Positions 60,375 to 64,000 of a DNA stretch of 64,000 bases are shown here, piece after piece; the stretch's first letter is position 1, and every line of letters starts with the position of its first letter. Where the stretch lies: NCBI RefSeq assembly GCF_000281065.1, contig NZ_AKKK01000022.1, forward strand, positions 124,001 to 188,000, in the 5' to 3' direction. The notes beneath the pieces were generated by a model. The model was not told the origin of the DNA and ran no database searches. It saw nothing but the letters and a program-made list of their open reading frames with translations. This stretch comes from Arthrobacter sp. M2012083. GTDB taxonomy: Bacteria > Actinomycetota > Actinomycetes > Actinomycetales > Micrococcaceae. A program made the translations under genes and the position numbers.

Positions 60375-62717
60375 GTGGCGTCACCAAATTCACTGATCTC
60401 CTTACTGGGCCGAACGGCGGACCCTGAGCAGTTGCGCCATGTCCACACCATCCCTGCCCGAAAAGCTGTCAACGAACCTTGGCCCGGCTGGGTCCATCAG
60501 GATGTGGTGGCGGCGTACGGCACCCTGGGCATCCACGAACCGTACCGGCACCAGATCCAAGCGGCAGATCTCGCCCATTCCGGGCAGCACGTTGTCATCG
60601 CCACCGGAACTGCCTCCGGGAAGTCGCTCGCCTATCAGTTGCCGGCGTTGGATGCGATTCACCGTTCGGAGCTGCGAGTCCTGTCTGATCCCGGAAAGAT
60701 CCACGACGACGGCGCAGTCACCCTCTACTTGTCCCCTACCAAGGCCTTGGCAGCCGACCAGCTCGCGGCGATCCGCTCGCTGAAATTGCCTACGGTCCGA
60801 GCAGAAACTTACGACGGCGATACCGACGTCTCGTCCCGGAGATGGATCCGTGACCACGCCAATTTCATCCTTGCCAACCCGGACATGCTGCACTTCGGGA
60901 TCCTTCCCAACCACACATGGTGGGCCCGGTTCTTCCGACGGCTGCGCTACGTCATCGTGGACGAAGCACACAGTTACCGCGGCGTGTTCGGCTCACACGT
61001 GGCCAATTTGATGCGGCGCCTGCGCCGGATCTGCGCTTATTACGGTGCGGGGACCTCCTTCCCCGAACCTGTCTTCATAGCTGCTTCCGCCACCGCTTCC
61101 GATCCCGGGGTTTCCTTTGGACGGCTCATAGGTGCTCCCGTCAGGGAAGTTTCCGAAGACTGCTCTCCGCACGGTTCCACCACGGTCGCCTTCTGGGAGC
61201 CAGCCTTGACCGACGTCAAAGGCGAAAACGGCGCTAAACAGCGGAGGACCGCCGTAGCTGAGACTGCGGACATCCTGGCCAACCTCGTTTCGTCGCGCGT
61301 CAGGACCATCGCGTTCATCAAGTCGCGTCGCGGCGCCGAGTCCATTGCCTCCATTACCAAGAGACTGCTGGACGAGGTGGATCCCAGCCTTCCCGGGCGG
61401 GTGGCCGCCTACCGGTCCGGATATCTGCCTGAGGAGCGGCGGGCTTTGGAGCAGGCTTTGAGGTCCGGCCAGTTGCTGGGGGTCTCCAGCACGTCCGCTT
61501 TGGAACTTGGTATCGACATCTCGGGTCTTGACGCCGTACTGGTGGCGGGCTGGCCGGGCACCAGGGCCTCGCTCTTTCAGCAGATCGGCCGCGCAGGCCG
61601 CGCGGGACAGGATGCAATTGCCGCTTTTGTGGCCAGCGATGATCCCTTGGATACCTATCTGGTGAACCACCCGGAGGCGATCTTTGACGTCTCCGTGGAG
61701 GCCACTGTCTTCGACCCCGGCAATCCCTACGTTCTTGGCCCGCACTTGTGCGCGGCGGCGGCCGAGTTGCCGATCGGTCCGGCGGAGCTGGATCTCTTCG
61801 GCCCCACTGCCGAGGGTCTGCTTGATCGCTTGGTGGTGCAGGGCTACCTTCGCAAGCGTCCCGCGGGATGGTTCTGGACCCACCCGGAGAGCGCTGCCGG
61901 GATGGTGAACCTCCGGGCAGACGGAGGCGGGCCCGTCAGTATTGTTGATGCCGAGACCGGGTCCCTCTTGGGAACCATGGACTCGCCACAGACGCATTAC
62001 CAGGCCCACACAGGTGCCATCTATGTCCATCAGGGTGACAGCTACCTGGTGGAGGACCTCAACGAAACCGATCACTGCGTGATGGTCCGGCGGGTAAATC
62101 CGGACTTCTACACAACGGCTCGGGACGTAACCCAGATCGAAGTCCTTGAAACCTCGCGATCGGTCCAGTGGGGTGACATCACCGTGCACTTCGGCGACGT
62201 CAAAGTAACCACCCAAGTGGTCTCCTTTCAGCGCAAGGCCTTGATTTCGAACGAGATCCTCGGAGAAGAACCCCTCGATCTGGGAGCCCGGGACCTGTTT
62301 ACCAAGGCTGTCTGGTTCGTGGTGGACAACCGTTCGCTGCACGGAGCCGGCTTAGTGGAAGCGGAGTTCCCCGGGGCCCTGCACGCGGCCGAACATGCCG
62401 CCATTGGGCTTCTCCCCTTGGTGGCATCCAGTGACCGCTGGGACATCGGCGGCGTCTCCACCGCCCTGCACGCAGACACCGGAGTGCCCACGATCTTCGT
62501 TTACGACGGCCACCCGGGTGGTGCTGGATTTGCCGAACGGGGCTTTGAAAAGGCCAAGATTTGGCTCACCGCCACTCGGGAGGCGATCAAGGCCTGCGAG
62601 TGTGATGCCGGCTGTCCGTCCTGTGTTCAGTCACCTAAATGCGGCAACAAGAACAACCCTTTGGACAAGGCAGCCGCCATCACACTCTTGGACGTGCTGT
62701 TGAAGGACGCCAGCTAG
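60375..62717 (+). CDS. MrfA-like DEAD/DEAH-box helicase with DUF1998 domain
   Basis: 780 aa. Walker A ATGTASGKSLAYQLP, DEAH box in YVIVDEAHSYRGVFGSH, motif VI QIGRAGRAGQDAIA, then a DUF1998 domain with GDSYLVEDLNETDHCVMVRR and a C-terminal zinc-type cluster CECDAGCPSCVQSPKCGNKN. The latter four Cys match MrfA, a DNA-repair helicase acting with an exonuclease. GTG at 60375 is six bases after CAGAAT. Confidence 0.9.
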   Translation: MASPNSLISLLGRTADPEQLRHVHTIPARKAVNEPWPGWVHQDVVAAYGTLGIHEPYRHQIQAADLAHSGQHVVIATGTASGKSLAYQLPALDAIHRSELRVLSDPGKIHDDGAVTLYLSPTKALAADQLAAIRSLKLPTVRAETYDGDTDVSSRRWIRDHANFILANPDMLHFGILPNHTWWARFFRRLRYVIVDEAHSYRGVFGSHVANLMRRLRRICAYYGAGTSFPEPVFIAASATASDPGVSFGRLIGAPVREVSEDCSPHGSTTVAFWEPALTDVKGENGAKQRRTAVAETADILANLVSSRVRTIAFIKSRRGAESIASITKRLLDEVDPSLPGRVAAYRSGYLPEERRALEQALRSGQLLGVSSTSALELGIDISGLDAVLVAGWPGTRASLFQQIGRAGRAGQDAIAAFVASDDPLDTYLVNHPEAIFDVSVEATVFDPGNPYVLGPHLCAAAAELPIGPAELDLFGPTAEGLLDRLVVQGYLRKRPAGWFWTHPESAAGMVNLRADGGGPVSIVDAETGSLLGTMDSPQTHYQAHTGAIYVHQGDSYLVEDLNETDHCVMVRRVNPDFYTTARDVTQIEVLETSRSVQWGDITVHFGDVKVTTQVVSFQRKALISNEILGEEPLDLGARDLFTKAVWFVVDNRSLHGAGLVEAEFPGALHAAEHAAIGLLPLVASSDRWDIGGVSTALHADTGVPTIFVYDGHPGGAGFAERGFEKAKIWLTATREAIKACECDAGCPSCVQSPKCGNKNNPLDKAAAITLLDVLLKDAS

Positions 62718-62804
62718 ACAAGGGCGCCAGCTAACCACCACGGCGCAAGCCAAACAGCACCGCCATCAGGCCCGTCCTGCAGGAAGCGGCCCTCTTTGTG
62801 TCAC

Positions 62805-63167
62805 CTACGGAGGTGGTCCCGCCCGTGCGCGGCCAGTGGCAACGCCCCACCGGAAGGGACGTGCGAGCTCAGTGCCGACCTCCACCACGTTCCCGCCGGC
62901 TACCGTGCAAGACGTGAGCTTCGCATCGTGCTTTGCGGCCACGTCTGCTGCGACGGCACAAGGTTCCCCGGAAGCAAGACCCCGGGCAGTATCTGCCGCT
63001 GCAAGAGCCGCCAGGTCAGCTGCCGATGCAGCCCGGGATGCCATTACCCCGGCCTGCGCGAGGAAAAGCAGCCCAAGAAGCATCGTTATGACCACGGCCC
63101 CAAGTCCCAGGGTGAGCACGGTGCCGGCCCCGCGCTCACGCTGGGCTTTCACGAAGACATTCTTCAC
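62805..63167 (-). CDS. TadE/TadG-like pilus-assembly protein
   Basis: 120 aa. GAGTVLTLGLGAVVITMLLG starts the single transmembrane segment, followed by an Ala-rich helix (VMASRAASAADLAALAAADT). Such Rv3654c-like genes follow TadE in actinobacteria. A GTG at 63167 overlaps the TadE stop (GTGA). The plain region 62718-62804 holds no gene. Confidence 0.75.
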   Translation of the reverse strand: MKNVFVKAQRERGAGTVLTLGLGAVVITMLLGLLFLAQAGVMASRAASAADLAALAAADTARGLASGEPCAVAADVAAKHDAKLTSCTVAGGNVVEVGTELARPFRWGVATGRARAGPPP

Positions 63168-63550
63168 GGGGTGCCCGCTTCTGCCCGCGCTGACGCAGAG
63201 GCTTTCAGCGTCCAAGGAACGAGCGAGCCTAATGCCCCGCCTACTGGCGACGAAGCTGTCACGGTCAACCACTCGCCGTCGTCGGTCAGCATCGCGCTAA
63301 CGCCGTCCCCGGCAAGTCGCTTGACGACCCCTTCCACCGAGCCTGAGGTCTCACCCCGGGCCGATGCGCGAGCCCCTGCCCTGGCTGCTTCCTCCAGCCG
63401 TAATTGGGTGATACCAGCGGCGCCCCCTGCCAGCAGTAATGCCAGGAGCAACACCACGGCCGGCAGGGCGACGGCGAACTCCGCAGTGACAGCGCCCCGT
63501 TCCGCCTCTTTCCGAGACACTCTCCCGCGGGCAGGCAGTACATCCGTCAT
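63164..63550 (-). CDS. TadE family pilus-assembly protein
   Basis: 128 aa. Prepilin-type segment RGAVTAEFAVALPAVVLLLA near residue 20 then REARAGARASARGETSG-like helix. Cleaved by a type IV-like prepilin peptidase by analogy. ATG at 63550 overlaps the DUF4244 stop (ATGA); cotranscribed with its neighbours. Confidence 0.85.
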   Translation of the reverse strand: MTDVLPARGRVSRKEAERGAVTAEFAVALPAVVLLLALLLAGGAAGITQLRLEEAARAGARASARGETSGSVEGVVKRLAGDGVSAMLTDDGEWLTVTASSPVGGALGSLVPWTLKASASARAEAGTP

Positions 63551-63993
63551 GGCAAGGACAACGCCGTACGGATCAGGTTGAGCAGGAAGCCGCGGACCTC
63601 CTCGCTCCGAAGGATGACCACAAGGAGACCCGCGAGCCCAACAGCAGCGAGGGTGGCTATGGCGTACTCGGCGGTGGCCATGCCCACTTCCGAACCCATC
63701 AGCCTTGTCCTGGCCCAGAAGCCATCGTCAGCAAGTTGCGTGTCCTCGAACTCTTCAAGATCGTCGAACCCCAATCCGAACTGCCCGAGTTCGTCCTCGA
63801 GATCGAATCGTTCAAGGTCGTCCTCGAGATCGAATCGCTCAAGGTCGTTGTGTTCAAGCTCGTACTCGGAGAGCTCATACTGCTGGGTTGTCTCCGGTTC
63901 TCCGGAAGGAGCCTTCGGGTCTTCAACAGGAGCCGGTCGATCCCGAGGTGTATCAGTGAGGGTGTCAGGAAGCGTAGTGGACAGTATTTTCAC
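63547..63993 (-). CDS. DUF4244 Flp-pilin-like protein with acidic N-terminal extension
   Basis: 148 aa from a GTG at 63993; the frame is open to the edge, so the start may lie outside. The C-terminal 55 residues are the Flp-like part (MATAEYAIATLAAVGLAGLL). Preceding it is an unusual acidic stretch in which DLERFDLED occurs twice, encoded by two 27-bp direct DNA repeats (about 63791-63844). Most family members are half this length. Confidence 0.75.
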   Translation of the reverse strand: MKILSTTLPDTLTDTPRDRPAPVEDPKAPSGEPETTQQYELSEYELEHNDLERFDLEDDLERFDLEDELGQFGLGFDDLEEFEDTQLADDGFWARTRLMGSEVGMATAEYAIATLAAVGLAGLLVVILRSEEVRGFLLNLIRTALSLP

Positions 63994-64000
63994 GGTGGGT

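Overview
The window is high-GC DNA with the gene content and order of an actinobacterium of the Micrococcaceae, most likely Arthrobacter or Paenarthrobacter. Supporting signs are a cytochrome c maturation operon in the order known from Mycobacterium, an excisionase-like regulator beside the 32-aa ribosomal protein bS22, a Rex regulator, TadE/DUF4244 pilus genes, and many starts that look leaderless (a TANNNT box six bases before ATG/GTG). No rRNA, tRNA, CRISPR array, phage or transposase gene was seen. The species call is an inference from protein families, not from a marker gene.

Layout. 1-1095: an Hsp70-type ATPase cut by the window edge. 1304-6128 (minus): histidine phosphatase, TlpA-like thioredoxin lipoprotein, CcdA, ResB and CcsB, a System II cytochrome c maturation operon. 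6333-8808: YceI and two proline/glutamine-rich membrane proteins. 8857-9894: a glutaredoxin-like protein and Rex. 10064-12034: a HAD phosphatase and a DUF559-type protein between arrays of about 32-bp repeats. 12168-14130: bS22, an HTH protein, and class I DAHP synthase preceded by an aromatic-residue leader peptide and attenuator-like stems.

14177-40536 is a large carbohydrate island. Module A has an acetyl esterase, a Gfo/Idh-DUF6807 fusion, a CUT1 importer, a YesL-type protein, an MFS permease and a GH42 beta-galactosidase. Module B has a second CUT1 importer, a second esterase, a paralogous Gfo/Idh-DUF6807 fusion and a metallopeptidase-like protein lacking most metal ligands. An acid-sugar operon follows (sugar dehydrogenase, enolase-superfamily protein, KdgD-type dehydratase, ketoglutarate-semialdehyde dehydrogenase), then a third Gfo/Idh protein and a LacI regulator. 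Near-palindromic GAGAAAGCGTTTTCTC sites occur before the regulator and the module B promoters, with related sites in module A, so one LacI protein probably controls the island. The content resembles systems for plant cell-wall galactans or pectin side chains; the substrate is inferred.

40578-64000 is mostly housekeeping: a GntR regulator with three operators before L-lactate dehydrogenase, glutamate dehydrogenase, an ArsR-type regulator, an AcuC-like deacetylase, a TrkH/TrkA potassium system, ProC, a TIM-barrel isomerase, a Ppx/GppA phosphatase, an SseB-like protein, topoisomerase I, a winged-helix regulator, a methyltransferase, two small lipoproteins, TrhO, a GNAT protein, an MrfA-like helicase and Tad pilus genes running off the edge.

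The most noteworthy signals are the aromatic leader peptide before DAHP synthase, the duplicated esterase/Gfo-Idh-DUF6807/importer modules under one operator type, short tandem repeats anchored on stop codons, the inverted repeat arrays around the DUF559 gene, and a strongly structured intergenic segment near 49.4 kb.
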